Shown: positions 8,236 through 20,749, numbered from the stretch's first letter. The stretch: DNA of 64,000 nucleotides from Streptomyces mangrovi (GCF_900114215.1 NZ_FOSG01000008.1:1-64000), one strand, 5' to 3'. The notes: generated by a model from the sequence alone, not told the origin. Program-made: numbers and translations.

Positions 8236-10200
8236 ATGTGGCGTGGCGGTCGATTCCTCCCGGACGGGCTGCTGTCCGAAGGGGCGACGGGCAGCCGGGC
8301 GCACCCCCTGTTCCGGATGTTCGTCCGCTGGGTACGGCGCCCGCTGCTGGCCGTGGCACGGCTGTGGCGGCGCAACATCCAGCTACGGGTGGTGACCGCC
8401 ACGCTGCTGATGTCCCTCGCGGTCGTCCTGCTGCTGGGCCTGGTCGTCATCGGCCAGGTCAGCAACGGGCTCCTGGACGCCAAGCAGCAGGCCGCGCGGA
8501 GCCAGGCCGCCGGCGGCTTCGCGGTGGCCGAGCAGCTGGCCGACGACGCGGCCGACGACGCGGCCTCGGGGGGCGCCGGCAACGTCCGCGGCGGGCGCCA
8601 GGACACCGGCACCTGGCTGAACGACCTGGTGACGCAGCTCGCCAGCGGCGGCCAGGGGGTCTACTACCTGGTGGCGCTCAGCTCCGAGGAGGGACCGGAC
8701 ACCTTCGGCACGGACGAGGGGTCGGGCAGCCACGGACCCCGTGCGTCCTTCGACCTCAAGCCCGAGGAGAGCGTGTCGCCGCAGCTGCGGGAGGCGCTGG
8801 ACGAGAGCCCCGACACCTACGAGCAGTACGGCACGATCGTGCTGGAGGGCGGCCGGACCGAGGCCGCGCTGGTCATAGGCAAACGCCTGAACGACCCCAA
8901 CGGCGACCCGTACCAGCTGTACTACCTCTTCCCGTTCCAGCAGGAGGAGAAGTCCCTCAGCCTGGTCAAGGGCACCCTCGCCACCGCCGGGGTCTTCGTG
9001 GTGGTGCTGCTGGGCGCCATCGCCTGGCTCGTCGTGCGCCAGGTGGTCACTCCCGTCCGGATGGCCGCCAGGATCTCCGAGCGGCTCGCCGCCGGACGTC
9101 TCCAGGAGCGGATGAAGGTCAGCGGCGAGGACGACATCGCCCGGCTGGGCGAGGCGTTCAACAAGATGGCGAAGAATCTCCAGACGAAGATCCAGCAACT
9201 GGAGGAGCTGTCCCGGATGCAGCGCCGCTTCGTCTCGGACGTCTCCCACGAGCTGCGCACCCCGCTCACCACGGTGCGGATGGCCGCCGACGTCATCCAC
9301 GAGGCGCGCGACGAGTTCGACCCGGTGACGGCCCGCTCGGCCGAGTTGCTGCTGGGGCAGCTGGACCGCTTCGAGTCGCTGCTGGCGGATCTGCTGGAGA
9401 TCAGCCGCTTCGACGCCAAGGCGGCCGCGCTGGAGGCCGATCCGGTGGACGTGCGCGATGTGGTCAGGCGCGTTCTGGAGGGTGCGGAGCCGCTGGCCGA
9501 GCGCAAGGGCAGCCGTTTCCTGGTCCACGGCGACGAGCGGCCGGTCGTGGCGGAGGCGGACGCCCGGCGCATCGAGCGCGTGCTGCGCAACCTCGTGGTC
9601 AACGCGGTCGAGCACGGCGAGGGCCGGGACATCGTGGTCCGGCTCGCCTCGGGCGACGGCGCGGTGGCCGTGGCGGTGCGCGACTACGGGGTGGGTCTCA
9701 AGCCGGGCGAGGCCAACCGGGTCTTCAACCGCTTCTGGCGCGCGGACCCGGCTCGTGCCCGCACCACCGGCGGCACCGGCCTGGGCCTGTCCATCGCGGT
9801 CGAGGACGCCAGGCTGCACGGTGGCTGGTTGCAGGCCTGGGGCGAGCCGGGTGGCGGTTCGCAGTTCCGGCTGACCATTCCGCGGATCGCGGGCGAGCCG
9901 CTGCGCGGCTCGCCCATCCCCCTGGAGCCGGCCGACTCCCGCCGCCGGAGAGAGGCGGCCCGCGCCCCGTCCGGCGGGGCACACGCCTCCGTGCCGCACC
10001 CGGCCCCGTCCTCGGGGGCCGTGCGGGAGCCGCACCGGTCGCCCGGCGTCGCCGCCGCGCCGCCGGGGAAGTCCGGGGCCGCCGGGAGCGGCCAGGGCGG
10101 TTCGGGCGGTCCGGGCAGCGGAGAGTCGGAGGCGCGGAGCCGGACGGCGACGGAACCGGAGGAGGAGCAGGGTGGACATGGCGACCGGCAAGGCGACTGA
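8236..10200 (+). CDS. mtrB: Sensor histidine kinase MtrB
   Basis: 654 residues. An N-terminal transmembrane helix (about 55-75), an extracytoplasmic sensor region and a second helix near 255 are followed by a HAMP domain, the H-box FVSDVSHELRTPLTTVRMA, the N-box RNLVVNAVEHGEG and the G-boxes DYGVGLKPGE and GGTGLGLSIA. The last ~100 residues are low-complexity Pro/Gly/Ser. It phosphorylates MtrA. Its 3' end overlaps the start of lpqB by 29 bases. Confidence 0.95.
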   Translation: MWRGGRFLPDGLLSEGATGSRAHPLFRMFVRWVRRPLLAVARLWRRNIQLRVVTATLLMSLAVVLLLGLVVIGQVSNGLLDAKQQAARSQAAGGFAVAEQLADDAADDAASGGAGNVRGGRQDTGTWLNDLVTQLASGGQGVYYLVALSSEEGPDTFGTDEGSGSHGPRASFDLKPEESVSPQLREALDESPDTYEQYGTIVLEGGRTEAALVIGKRLNDPNGDPYQLYYLFPFQQEEKSLSLVKGTLATAGVFVVVLLGAIAWLVVRQVVTPVRMAARISERLAAGRLQERMKVSGEDDIARLGEAFNKMAKNLQTKIQQLEELSRMQRRFVSDVSHELRTPLTTVRMAADVIHEARDEFDPVTARSAELLLGQLDRFESLLADLLEISRFDAKAAALEADPVDVRDVVRRVLEGAEPLAERKGSRFLVHGDERPVVAEADARRIERVLRNLVVNAVEHGEGRDIVVRLASGDGAVAVAVRDYGVGLKPGEANRVFNRFWRADPARARTTGGTGLGLSIAVEDARLHGGWLQAWGEPGGGSQFRLTIPRIAGEPLRGSPIPLEPADSRRRREAARAPSGGAHASVPHPAPSSGAVREPHRSPGVAAAPPGKSGAAGSGQGGSGGPGSGESEARSRTATEPEEEQGGHGDRQGD

Positions 10201-12070
10201 GCGTCCGAGCGAGGGCTTCCGCCCTCCCCGCTCCTCCCGTACGCGCCGCGGGTCCGCTGCGGCGCTCGGTGCTCTCGTCCTGCTGCTCGCCGGGTGCGCT
10301 TCGATGCCCTCCGAAGGGGAGGTCCGCAAAGTGGACCCCCTCTCCCGGGCCGACACCGACTCCCAGGCACGGGTGTTCGGAGTGAGCCCGCGCAAGGGCG
10401 CGGAGCCCTGGCAGATCGTGCGCGGCTTCCTGGAGGCCACCACGAGTGACGAGCCGGAGTTCGCCACCGCCCGCGAGTACCTCACCGGCAGGGCCGCGCA
10501 CGGCTGGGACCCCTTCGCCCGTACGACGGTGCTCGACGTCGCCCCCACCGTGTTCGCCTCCGGTCCTCCCCCCGCCGGTGAGGAGGGCGGTACCACCCTG
10601 GAGGTGACCGGTCCCACCGTCGCGCTGGTGGACAGCGAGCACGCCCACCAGCCCAGCGACGGGACGTACCGGGAGACGTTCCACCTCGTCCGGGTCGGCG
10701 GGGAGTGGCGCATCGACCGGCTGCCGGACGGGCTGGTGGTGGCCGAGGCCGACTTCGAGCGCAACTACGAGTCGGTCAACACCTACCACTACGCCGACCT
10801 GGGTCCGGACACCGGCGCGGTGACGCGGGGCGACGATGTCCTGGTCGCCGATCCGGTCTACGTCCGGGAGCGCATAGACCCGCTGACCGAGGCGGTGGAG
10901 GCGTTGCTGGACGGCCCGACCGGCTGGCTGGCCCCGGTGGTCGGCTCGGCCTTCCCCGAGGGCACGCGGCTCGCCCACGGCGCGAGGGTCTCCCCGAACG
11001 ACTCCGGCACGCTGACCGTTCCGCTGGTCGTGCGCGACGGGAAGGGGCGTGAGCGGCCGCTCAGGGTGGGCAGCGCCCAGTGCGACCGGATGGCCGCCCA
11101 GGTGCTGCACACCGTGGACGGCCAGGTGTCGGCCAGGACCTCCCGTGTCCGGCTGACCAGGGGAGAGGGCGGCACGGAGCTGTGCTCCCTGACCGCGGAC
11201 GAGGCCGAGGCGTACGCGCCGGGCCGGCTGGGCGGCGACGGCGGCGGCCAGTACTTCGTCGACAACCGCGACCGGCTGGCCGTGGTGCTGGGCGACGGCG
11301 ACCGGACCGCGCCCGTCGGAGGCCCGTTCGGCACGGGGCGGACCCGGATGGGCGCGGTCTCGGTGAGCCGGGACGAGAAGCGCGGTGCGGGGGTGTCACT
11401 GGACGGCCGGTCGCTGTTCGTCGCCCCGCTCACCGCCGACACCGGACTCGGCGACCCCGTCGTGATCAGCGGCGCGCAGCGGGAGAAGGACGGGCTGACG
11501 GCTCCGAGCTGGGACGGACTCGGTGATCTGTGGGTGGCCGACCGCGATCCGGACAGGCCCCGGCTGCTGTGGCTGCGCGGGGGCCAGGAGGAGGCGAGAG
11601 AGGTCGAGGTGGCCGGTCTCGGCCGCGGCCGGATCGAGGCGCTGAGGGTCTCCTCGGACGGTGTGCGCATGGCGCTGTTGGTCAGTGAGGGGGACCGGAC
11701 GACCCTCCGGCTCGGACGCATCGAGCGGGAGGAGTCCGAGGACGGGGATCCCCGGGCGACCGTGGAGGGGCTGCGGCCCATAGCGCCGCGGATGGAGGAG
11801 GTGCTGGACGCCTCCTGGGCGGGTGACAGCAGGCTGGTGGTCGTCGGCCGGGAGTCCAAGGGTGTACAGCAGTTGCGCTACACGGCGACGGACGGCTCCT
11901 CGGCCGGCCCCTCGACGCTGCCCGGGCTCAACGGGGTGACCGGTGTGGCGGCCTCGGAGAACGGCGACAAACCGCTGCTGGCCGACACCGGGGAGGGCAT
12001 CGCCCGGCTTGATCGCGCCGAGTGGGAACTGGTCACGGACGAGGGGTCGATGCCTGTCTACCCGGGGTAG
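10172..12070 (+). CDS. lpqB: Lipoprotein LpqB
   Basis: 632 residues from a GTG start with GGAGGAG upstream. A signal peptide ends in the lipobox LLLAGC, so the protein is a membrane-anchored lipoprotein. It has a GerMN-like domain near 180-330 (PLTEAVEALLDGPTGWL) and a C-terminal beta-propeller-like LpqB domain. LpqB works with MtrB and modulates MtrA signalling in mycobacteria and streptomycetes. The start overlaps mtrB, which suggests coupled translation. Confidence 0.94.
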   Translation: MDMATGKATERPSEGFRPPRSSRTRRGSAAALGALVLLLAGCASMPSEGEVRKVDPLSRADTDSQARVFGVSPRKGAEPWQIVRGFLEATTSDEPEFATAREYLTGRAAHGWDPFARTTVLDVAPTVFASGPPPAGEEGGTTLEVTGPTVALVDSEHAHQPSDGTYRETFHLVRVGGEWRIDRLPDGLVVAEADFERNYESVNTYHYADLGPDTGAVTRGDDVLVADPVYVRERIDPLTEAVEALLDGPTGWLAPVVGSAFPEGTRLAHGARVSPNDSGTLTVPLVVRDGKGRERPLRVGSAQCDRMAAQVLHTVDGQVSARTSRVRLTRGEGGTELCSLTADEAEAYAPGRLGGDGGGQYFVDNRDRLAVVLGDGDRTAPVGGPFGTGRTRMGAVSVSRDEKRGAGVSLDGRSLFVAPLTADTGLGDPVVISGAQREKDGLTAPSWDGLGDLWVADRDPDRPRLLWLRGGQEEAREVEVAGLGRGRIEALRVSSDGVRMALLVSEGDRTTLRLGRIEREESEDGDPRATVEGLRPIAPRMEEVLDASWAGDSRLVVVGRESKGVQQLRYTATDGSSAGPSTLPGLNGVTGVAASENGDKPLLADTGEGIARLDRAEWELVTDEGSMPVYPG

Positions 12071-12080
12071 TCATCCCGGT

Positions 12081-12833
12081 ATGTTCGGTATGCGGGAATG
12101 GTGGCGGGAGCTGACGGATCTGGTGCTGCCGGCCGACTGCGCCGGGTGCGGCCTGCCGCGCACCGGCCTGTGCGCGCGGTGCGGTGGGCTGCTGCGCGGT
12201 TCCCGCCCGTGGCGGGTGCGGCCGGACCCGCCACCGGACGGCCTGCCGCCGGTCCACGCGTGCCTGGCCTACGCCGACGAGGTGCGGGCGGTGCTGCTCG
12301 CGCACAAGGAGCGCGGCGCGCTGCGGCTGGCCGCTCCGCTGGGGGCGGTGCTGGCCGGTGCGGTGCGGGCGGCGGCGGAAGAGGTGGCACCGGAGGAAGT
12401 GGCACCGGAGGAAGTGGCACCGGGGGGAGCGGCACGGGGGAGCGCGGGACCGCTGTTGCTGGTGCCGGTGCCCTCGGCACGGCGCTCGGTGGCGGCGCGC
12501 GGCCACGACCCGGTACGGAGGATGGCGCTGGCGGCGGCCGGTGAGCTCAGACGCGCCGGCCGGCCGGCACGGGTCCTGCCCGTGCTGCGGCAGCGGCGCA
12601 CCGTGGCGGACCAGGCGGGGCTGGACGCCCGGCGGCGCCTGGCCAACCTGGCGGGCGCACTGGACACGGCAGCCGGTGCGGGGCGGCTGCTGGAGCAGGG
12701 CCCGGTGGTCGTGGTGGACGACCTGGTGACCACGGGCGCCTCGCTGGCGGAGGCGGCGCGGGCACTGAGCCGGGCGGGCGGCGCGGTGGCCGGCGCGGCG
12801 GTGGTGGCGGCAGCACGGCCCGACGCCCCTTAG
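12081..12833 (+). CDS. ComF family phosphoribosyltransferase-like protein
   Basis: 250 residues. An N-terminal zinc ribbon (CAGCGLP-CARCGG) precedes a PRTase fold with the PRPP-binding motif VVVVDDLVTTGASL. ComF homologues support DNA uptake in competent bacteria; in Streptomyces the role is unknown. It lies 10 bp after lpqB in the same direction. An in-frame 15-bp repeat (EEVAP three times, around 12379-12423) forms an Ala/Glu linker in the middle. An internal ATG at 12090 is an alternative start. Confidence 0.85.
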   Translation: MFGMREWWRELTDLVLPADCAGCGLPRTGLCARCGGLLRGSRPWRVRPDPPPDGLPPVHACLAYADEVRAVLLAHKERGALRLAAPLGAVLAGAVRAAAEEVAPEEVAPEEVAPGGAARGSAGPLLLVPVPSARRSVAARGHDPVRRMALAAAGELRRAGRPARVLPVLRQRRTVADQAGLDARRRLANLAGALDTAAGAGRLLEQGPVVVVDDLVTTGASLAEAARALSRAGGAVAGAAVVAAARPDAP

Positions 12834-13337
12834 CGCCGCGTCTGCCACGGTGCGCCCCGCCCGCCCCGCCCGCCGCTCCCGCACCGGTGTGCGGGCGCTC
12901 ACCCGGCAGGCGGTTCGCGGGGGCGTACCCCGGCCGGGAATGGGCAGTGTGGTCCGTACGGGTGGAACCGCCGGCGGGAGGGCCCTCCCTCCCCTCCGTG
13001 GTTCCCGTCGTGAGGGCGAAGCCGCCCACGATCGGAGGTACGTGCCGACAGGGGGTGCCGAGTTTCCCCCGGCGGAGGTAGGTTCGGTTGTGAGGAATGG
13101 CGAGAGTCGTTCCGTACGGCGGGACATGTGCGCTCCATGGCGTTCGCCCGGCTTTGCTGGCCGTTCCCCCGGAAACGGGAGGATGGTGATCTTCCCGACC
13201 GGGGAGGAGGAGGTGAAAGTCGCAACCCGACGTAGGGCCGAACGGTGACGGGCAGGAGCCCGTACCTTTCGGACTCAGTGCACAAAGGGCGTGCTTCGCC
13301 GCTCAGGCTGCGGAGGCGCCCGGGAACGGAGTTCTGC
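12834..13337 (+). other. 500-bp gap upstream of hpf with a possible 11-codon leader ORF
   Basis: No full gene is visible. GTG at 13213 is preceded by an ideal GGGGAGGAGGAG ribosome site and opens an 11-residue frame (MKVATRRRAER) that stops at 13248, about 90 bases before hpf. It could be a leader peptide or only a purine-rich stretch. Promoters should lie in this region, but I could not place one by eye. Confidence 0.3.
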
Positions 13338-14042
13338 GTGGACATCGTCGTCAAGGGCCGTAAGACAGAGGTGCCGGAGCGGTTCCGCAAGCACGTGGTC
13401 GACAAGCTCAAGCTGGACAAGATCCAGAAGATCGACGCCAAGGCGATCCGCCTCGACGTCGAGGTGTCCAAGGAGCCCAACCCGCGTCAGGCCGACCGCT
13501 CCGACCGGGTCGAGATCACACTGCGCTCCCGCGGTCCGGTGATCCGCGCCGAAGCGGCGGCGGCCGATCCCTACGTGGCGCTGGATCTGGCCACGGAGAA
13601 GCTGGAGTCGCGGCTGCGCAGGCAGCACGAGAAGCGGGTCTCCGCGCGGAAGGGGAACGGCCACCACCGGATCCCGGCGCGCGACGTGGCCGTGACCGTG
13701 CCGAACGCGGCGACCATCGGCGAGGACGGCCGGCTCGGACCGCAGCGCACGGCGGTTGAGGAACCGCCCGCCACCACCAGGGTGGGACCGCTGGAGGTCC
13801 AGGGGGAGGGCCCCCTGGTCGTCCGGGAGAAGACCCACGCGGCGGCCCCGATGTCGTTGGACCAGGCCCTGTACGAGATGGAGCTGGTCGGGCATGACTT
13901 CTACCTGTTCATCGACTCCGAGACCAAGCTGCCGAGCGTCGTCTACCGGCGGCACGGTTACGACTACGGCGTCATCCATCTGGAACCCGATCCGTTCGTG
14001 GAGGAGGCACCGCAGGGCGCCGGAGGCGCTCTGGGTGGCTGA
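13338..14042 (+). CDS. hpf: Ribosome hibernation-promoting factor, long form
   Basis: 234 residues from a GTG start. The N-terminal S30AE/YfiA domain (about 1-105, MDIVVKGRKTEVPERFRKHV) binds the 30S decoding centre. A ~70-residue variable linker leads to the C-terminal dimerisation domain (about 175-225, VGHDFYLFIDSETKLPSVVY). This long-HPF architecture directly promotes 100S ribosome dimers in stationary phase. A strong terminator follows, so it is probably monocistronic. Confidence 0.93.
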   Translation: MDIVVKGRKTEVPERFRKHVVDKLKLDKIQKIDAKAIRLDVEVSKEPNPRQADRSDRVEITLRSRGPVIRAEAAAADPYVALDLATEKLESRLRRQHEKRVSARKGNGHHRIPARDVAVTVPNAATIGEDGRLGPQRTAVEEPPATTRVGPLEVQGEGPLVVREKTHAAAPMSLDQALYEMELVGHDFYLFIDSETKLPSVVYRRHGYDYGVIHLEPDPFVEEAPQGAGGALGG

Positions 14043-14070
14043 TAACAGTCGCTGACACCGCGCACCGGAC

Positions 14071-14107
14071 CCGCCCCCGGCCGAACGAGGAATTCGGCCG
14101 GGGGCGG
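14071..14107 (+). terminator. Terminator after hpf
   Basis: A perfect 15-bp stem: CCGCCCCCGGCCGAA (14071-14085) pairs with TTCGGCCGGGGGCGG (14093-14107). There is no U-tract, as is usual in Streptomyces. Confidence 0.8.
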
Positions 14108-14190
14108 GGGCATGGAATCATGGCCACGTCCAACCGGCGCCCTGCATCGGCCGGTTGACGCTGCGTAGCCTGGCTGCAGGGGGAGGAACG

Positions 14191-14943
14191 ATGGCGGACA
14201 GCTTCGGGCCGGTGGCGCCCGGTGCGCGGGACGGTGGCCGCGGCGCCGCCCCCGCGGCCACGGGGGCGGCGGACCTGCGCAAGGAGCCCATCCGAGTCCT
14301 GGTCGTCGACGACCACGCCCTCTTCAGACGCGGACTGGAGATCGTCCTCGCACAGGAGGAGGACATCGAGGTCGTCGGCGAGGCGGGGGACGGGGCCGAG
14401 GCCGTGGACAAGGCCGCCGACCTGCTTCCCGACATCGTGCTGATGGATGTGCGGATGCCCCGGCGCGGCGGTATCGAGGCATGCACCTCGATCAAGGAGG
14501 TGGCCCCCAGCGCGAAGATCATCATGCTGACGATCAGTGACGAGGAGGCCGACCTCTACGACGCGATCAAGGCGGGGGCCACCGGCTACCTGCTCAAGGA
14601 GATCTCCACCGACGAGGTCTCCACCGCGATCCGCGCGGTCGCCGACGGGCAGTCGCAGATCAGCCCGTCGATGGCGGCCAAACTGCTCACCGAGTTCAAG
14701 TCGATGATCCAGCGCACCGACGAGAAGCGGCTGGTGCCCGCGCCGCGCCTGACCGACCGGGAGCTGGAGGTGCTCAAGCTCGTGGCCACCGGCATGAACA
14801 ACCGCGACATCGCCAGGGAACTCTTCATCAGCGAGAACACCGTGAAGAACCACGTCCGCAACATCCTGGAGAAGCTCCAGCTCCACTCCCGGATGGAGGC
14901 CGTGGTCTACGCGATGCGGGAGAAGATCCTGGAGATCAGGTGA
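14191..14943 (+). CDS. Orphan NarL/LuxR-family response regulator
   Basis: 250 residues starting at ATG 14191 with GGGGGAGG upstream. After a ~33-residue Gly/Ala extension comes a receiver domain ([18 protein letters not shown]) with phospho-acceptor Asp86 in LMDVRMPR. The C-terminal LuxR-type helix-turn-helix includes [20 protein letters not shown] and [17 protein letters not shown]. No kinase gene is adjacent, so its partner is unknown. It sits between hpf and secA, as in other streptomycetes. Confidence 0.9.
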   Translation: MADSFGPVAPGARDGGRGAAPAATGAADLRKEPIRVLVVDDHALFRRGLEIVLAQEEDIEVVGEAGDGAEAVDKAADLLPDIVLMDVRMPRRGGIEACTSIKEVAPSAKIIMLTISDEEADLYDAIKAGATGYLLKEISTDEVSTAIRAVADGQSQISPSMAAKLLTEFKSMIQRTDEKRLVPAPRLTDRELEVLKLVATGMNNRDIARELFISENTVKNHVRNILEKLQLHSRMEAVVYAMREKILEIR

Positions 14944-14950
14944 GACGGGC

Positions 14951-14980
14951 CGGTCCGCCGCACATGCCCGCGGCGGACCG
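14951..14980. terminator. Bidirectional terminator between convergent genes
   Basis: CGGTCCGCCGC (14951-14961) pairs with GCGGCGGACCG (14970-14980) across an 8-base loop. It serves the response regulator (plus) and the DNA glycosylase-like gene (minus). Confidence 0.75.
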
Positions 14981-15004
14981 GGCGCACCAAGGGGGCCGGG
15001 CGCG

Positions 15005-16174
15005 TCAGTCGAGGGCCGCGGTGAGGGCCGCGGCCAGCGCCGGGTCGTCGCAGCGCTCGACGCGGACCGCGTCGCAGCCCACCCACCCCGCCGCCTCCCG
15101 CAGTGCCCGTGCCATCGGCTCCACCGCCCCGCGCCCCGCCATCGACACCTGCCGCGCCACCAGCGTCCTTCCCTCGCGGGCCGGATCGACCCGGCCCAGC
15201 AGCCGTCCCCCCGACAGCAGCGGCATCGCGAAGTAGCCGTGTATCCGCCGCGCCCTGGGTACGTACGCCTCCAGCCGGTGGGTGAAACCGAAGATCCTCT
15301 CGGTGCGCCCGCGGTCCCAGATCAGCGAGTCGAACGGCGACAGCAGTGTGGTGCGGTGCCGCCCCCGGCCTCCGGACGACTCGGCCTCCAGCGCCGCCGG
15401 GTCCGCCCAGGCGGGCCTGCCCCAGCCCGCCACCTCCACCGGCACCAGGCCCGTACCGGCGACGACCGCGTCGACCTGCTCGCCCTTCAGCCGGTGGTAG
15501 TCGGCCAGGTCCGCGCGGGTGGCCACACCCATCGCCCGCCCGGCCCGGGCGACCAGCCGGCGCAGGCACTCGTGGTCGCTCAGGTCGTCGTGGAACAGCT
15601 CGCCGGGGACGGCGCGCTCGGCCAGGTCGTACACCCTCTTCCAGCCGCGCCGTTCGGCGCAGACCACCTCGCCGGTGTCCAGCAGCCACTCCACCGCGAT
15701 CTTCGTCTCGGACCAGTCGTACCACTCGCCGCCGTTCTTCGCGCCGCCCAGCTCGGTGGCTGTCAGCGGGCCGTCGGCCTTCAGCCGGTCCCGTACGGCG
15801 GCGCAGGAGCGCTCGGAGTCCTCCATGCGGTGCCAGCGGTGCCCCCTGGCCCGGAACGCCCGGCGCCGGAACGCGAAGTACGGCCACTCCTCGACCGGCA
15901 GGACGCAGGCGGCGTGTGACCAGTACTCGAAGGCGCGCCCTCCCGTCCAGTACGCCGCCTCCACCGTGTCGCGGCCGACCGCGCCCAGCCGGGCGTACGG
16001 CACCAGCTCGTGGGAGCGGGCCAGCACCGAGATGGTGTCCAGCTGCACGGCTCCCAGGCGGCGCAGCACCCCCTCCACCCCGGCCCGGCGGTCCGGGGCT
16101 CCCAGCAGTCCCTGTGCGCGCAGCGCGATCCGGCGGGCCTCGTCGGCGGAGAGCGAGAGTGAGACGGTGGTCAT
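15005..16174 (-). CDS. Winged-helix DNA glycosylase-like protein (AlkX/YcaQ, HTH_42 family)
   Basis: 389 residues starting at ATG 16174. The family consists of tandem winged-helix folds. E. coli YcaQ/AlkX and Streptomyces AlkZ are monofunctional DNA glycosylases that unhook interstrand crosslinks and excise bulky alkylated bases. The catalytic Q-x-D/Q motif is present as Q44-L45-D46 in GAVQLDTISVLARSHELV, the D form being the YcaQ-like one. It is not next to a toxin cluster, so I infer a general repair role. No strong ribosome site precedes the ATG; the transcript may be leaderless. Confidence 0.78.
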   Translation of the reverse strand: MTTVSLSLSADEARRIALRAQGLLGAPDRRAGVEGVLRRLGAVQLDTISVLARSHELVPYARLGAVGRDTVEAAYWTGGRAFEYWSHAACVLPVEEWPYFAFRRRAFRARGHRWHRMEDSERSCAAVRDRLKADGPLTATELGGAKNGGEWYDWSETKIAVEWLLDTGEVVCAERRGWKRVYDLAERAVPGELFHDDLSDHECLRRLVARAGRAMGVATRADLADYHRLKGEQVDAVVAGTGLVPVEVAGWGRPAWADPAALEAESSGGRGRHRTTLLSPFDSLIWDRGRTERIFGFTHRLEAYVPRARRIHGYFAMPLLSGGRLLGRVDPAREGRTLVARQVSMAGRGAVEPMARALREAAGWVGCDAVRVERCDDPALAAALTAALD

Positions 16175-16261
16175 GCGCCCGACGATAGAGCCTGCCACCG
16201 ACAGCGGACCCGGGAACGGCCGGAGCCCGTCGGCGGATCCCGCCGGCGGCGGGCGCGGTTC

Positions 16262-16843
16262 CTACGGCGCGGGCAGGTAGGGCACGGCCGCCGTCAGCCC
16301 CCGGTCCGAGGGCAGCAGCGACGCCACCCAGGCGTCCCGCCGGGTCCCGCGGAAGGTGATCCGCGCCCGCAGGGTGCCCTCCACCACGAAGCCCAGCCGC
16401 TCCGCCACGGCCCGCGATCCGGTGTTCCCGGCCTCGGCGAACCACTCCAGCCGTTCCACGCCCAGCTCGCGGAAGGCCCAGTCGGCCACCGCCCGCGCGG
16501 CCTCCACGGTGTACCCGCGGCCCCGCCACTCCTTGGCCGTCCAGTAGCCCAGCTCCGCCAGGCGCCCCTCCGGGCCGGGCGGTGTGATGCGCACCAGCCC
16601 CATCGAGCCCACCAGCTCCCCGTCACGGGTGAAGACACCGAAGTTGTACGCGGTGTCCTCGCGCCAGCCCGCCGGGCCGATGTTGAGCACGAACTCCTGC
16701 GCGTGCCGCCGCTCGTACGGCTGGGGGAGGGTGGTCCAGCGCAGGATGTCCGGGTCCTGGCAGGCGGCGTGGACGGCGGGAACGTCCTGCGGCTGGAAGG
16801 GACGCAGCAGGAGGCGCTCGGTGCCGAGGGTGACGGGTCGCAT
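16262..16843 (-). CDS. GNAT family N-acetyltransferase (RimJ/RimL-like)
   Basis: 193 residues starting at ATG 16843. It opens with the RimJ/RimL pattern [17 protein letters not shown], has the acetyl-CoA-binding segment [16 protein letters not shown], and ends with [24 protein letters not shown]. The acceptor (a ribosomal protein, small molecule or antibiotic) cannot be inferred. It is divergent from secA, with a shared ~190-bp promoter region. Confidence 0.87.
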   Translation of the reverse strand: MRPVTLGTERLLLRPFQPQDVPAVHAACQDPDILRWTTLPQPYERRHAQEFVLNIGPAGWREDTAYNFGVFTRDGELVGSMGLVRITPPGPEGRLAELGYWTAKEWRGRGYTVEAARAVADWAFRELGVERLEWFAEAGNTGSRAVAERLGFVVEGTLRARITFRGTRRDAWVASLLPSDRGLTAAVPYLPAP

Positions 16844-17033
16844 GGAGATGATTGTGCCGGTCATCCAATCGGGCGGAACCGGCACCTTCCGAGTCTCCGG
16901 CACGTTGGGGGGTACAGGGGCCGGTGCCCCTCGCATACGATGGCCGGTGCGGCTGGGCCCGACGCAAGGAAGAGGCCCGCCGTGCCAGAGCACCCAGACC
17001 GTGCCCGGCCCGACCGGCAAGGAGCCAGCCTAC

Positions 17034-19865
<2,832 letters not shown>

Positions 19866-19916
19866 CCCGGCGACCGCCGCCGCACGCCGGGCGGCGGTCC
19901 GCTTCGAGGCCGGTCC

Positions 19917-19949
19917 GGGGCCGGGTGTCCGAGGAGGACACCCGGCCCC
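19917..19949 (+). terminator. secA terminator
   Basis: A perfect 14-bp stem GGGGCCGGGTGTCC / GGACACCCGGCCCC with a 5-base loop. A second weaker hairpin (ACCGCCGCC / CGGCGGT) lies just upstream near 19873-19898. Confidence 0.82.
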
Positions 19950-20023
19950 GCGGTGTTCCCCGGGCCGCACGGGCCCCCGCGTTCCGCACGGCGCGGTCGG
20001 GGCGGTCGGGGCGGTCCCGCCGG

Positions 20024-20446
20024 TCAGGACACGGTGTCGAGTTCGACGGCGGAGCACAGCCAGCGCCGGTCGCGGGAGCGCTCCAGGCGGAAGGCCACAG
20101 CGCGCAGCCGGTCGCCGGCGGCGATCCGGGCGAACGCCTCGACCGCGCCGGGGCAGGGCTGCGACCAGCCGACCTCCCGGACCACCGGAGCCGGTCCGCC
20201 CGCCTGTGCCGACCGCAGCGGGGTCAGCGGGGCGAGCCGGACCAGTTGTTCGTACGCCTCGTCGCGGGTGTGGCCGAGCAGCAGATGCACCGGCCGCAGA
20301 CCGCTGAGCACGAGCACCAGCCGGTGTGCGAACCAGTAGGGCGGCAGCCGGTCGCGTTCGCGCTGCCGGGCGGCGAGCAGGGCCGAGCGGGCCGGCCGCC
20401 GGGAGTCCCGGCGGCCGGGAGGGGCGGTACGGCTGGTGGGCGGCAT
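20024..20446 (-). CDS. Rv3235 family protein
   Basis: 140 residues, starting at an ATG with GGGGAGAG upstream. A basic N-terminus leads to a compact domain (WFAHRLVLVLSGLRPVHLL, CPGAVEAFARIAAGDRLRAV) that matches my memory of the actinobacterial Rv3235 family near secA. Function unknown. It is convergent with secA. Confidence 0.72.
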   Translation of the reverse strand: MPPTSRTAPPGRRDSRRPARSALLAARQRERDRLPPYWFAHRLVLVLSGLRPVHLLLGHTRDEAYEQLVRLAPLTPLRSAQAGGPAPVVREVGWSQPCPGAVEAFARIAAGDRLRAVAFRLERSRDRRWLCSAVELDTVS

Positions 20447-20749
20447 GGTCTCTCCCCGTGGTCTGGTGCGGTCTCCCGCACGTCGATCCGCTTACTGGGC
20501 GGTAACTTCCACCCCGGTTTCTACTGGGCCGCCCGCGAGGCGGCAACGACCGATGGACGGTGGCGGCGGACTGTGTGCGTTTCACCCGTCCGGTGGAGAA
20601 ACCGCCGGAGCTTGACGGTGGGGGCCGCTGACCTGCGCCGTCGACCGGTGCGGGCGAGCGGGGCCGAGCGGGACCGGGGGCGTTCGGCGCGCGGGAGCCG
20701 CCGTATGCTGTCGGAACACCCGGAGCGGCCTTACACGAAAGTGGTGGCG
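20447..20749. other. 303-bp divergent intergenic region
   Basis: It separates the Rv3235-like gene and the DUF6912-like gene. A TTAC-N6-GTAA inverted motif (20492-20505) could be a small operator. TATGCT at 20704 could be a -10 element. No gene or stable hairpin was recognised. Confidence 0.3.

Noticed and set aside
13058..13085. SigB-type promoter (GTTT ... GGGTA) or SigR-type promoter before hpf
   Set aside because: The -35-like and -10-like pieces are present but the spacing is wrong (about 10 bases).
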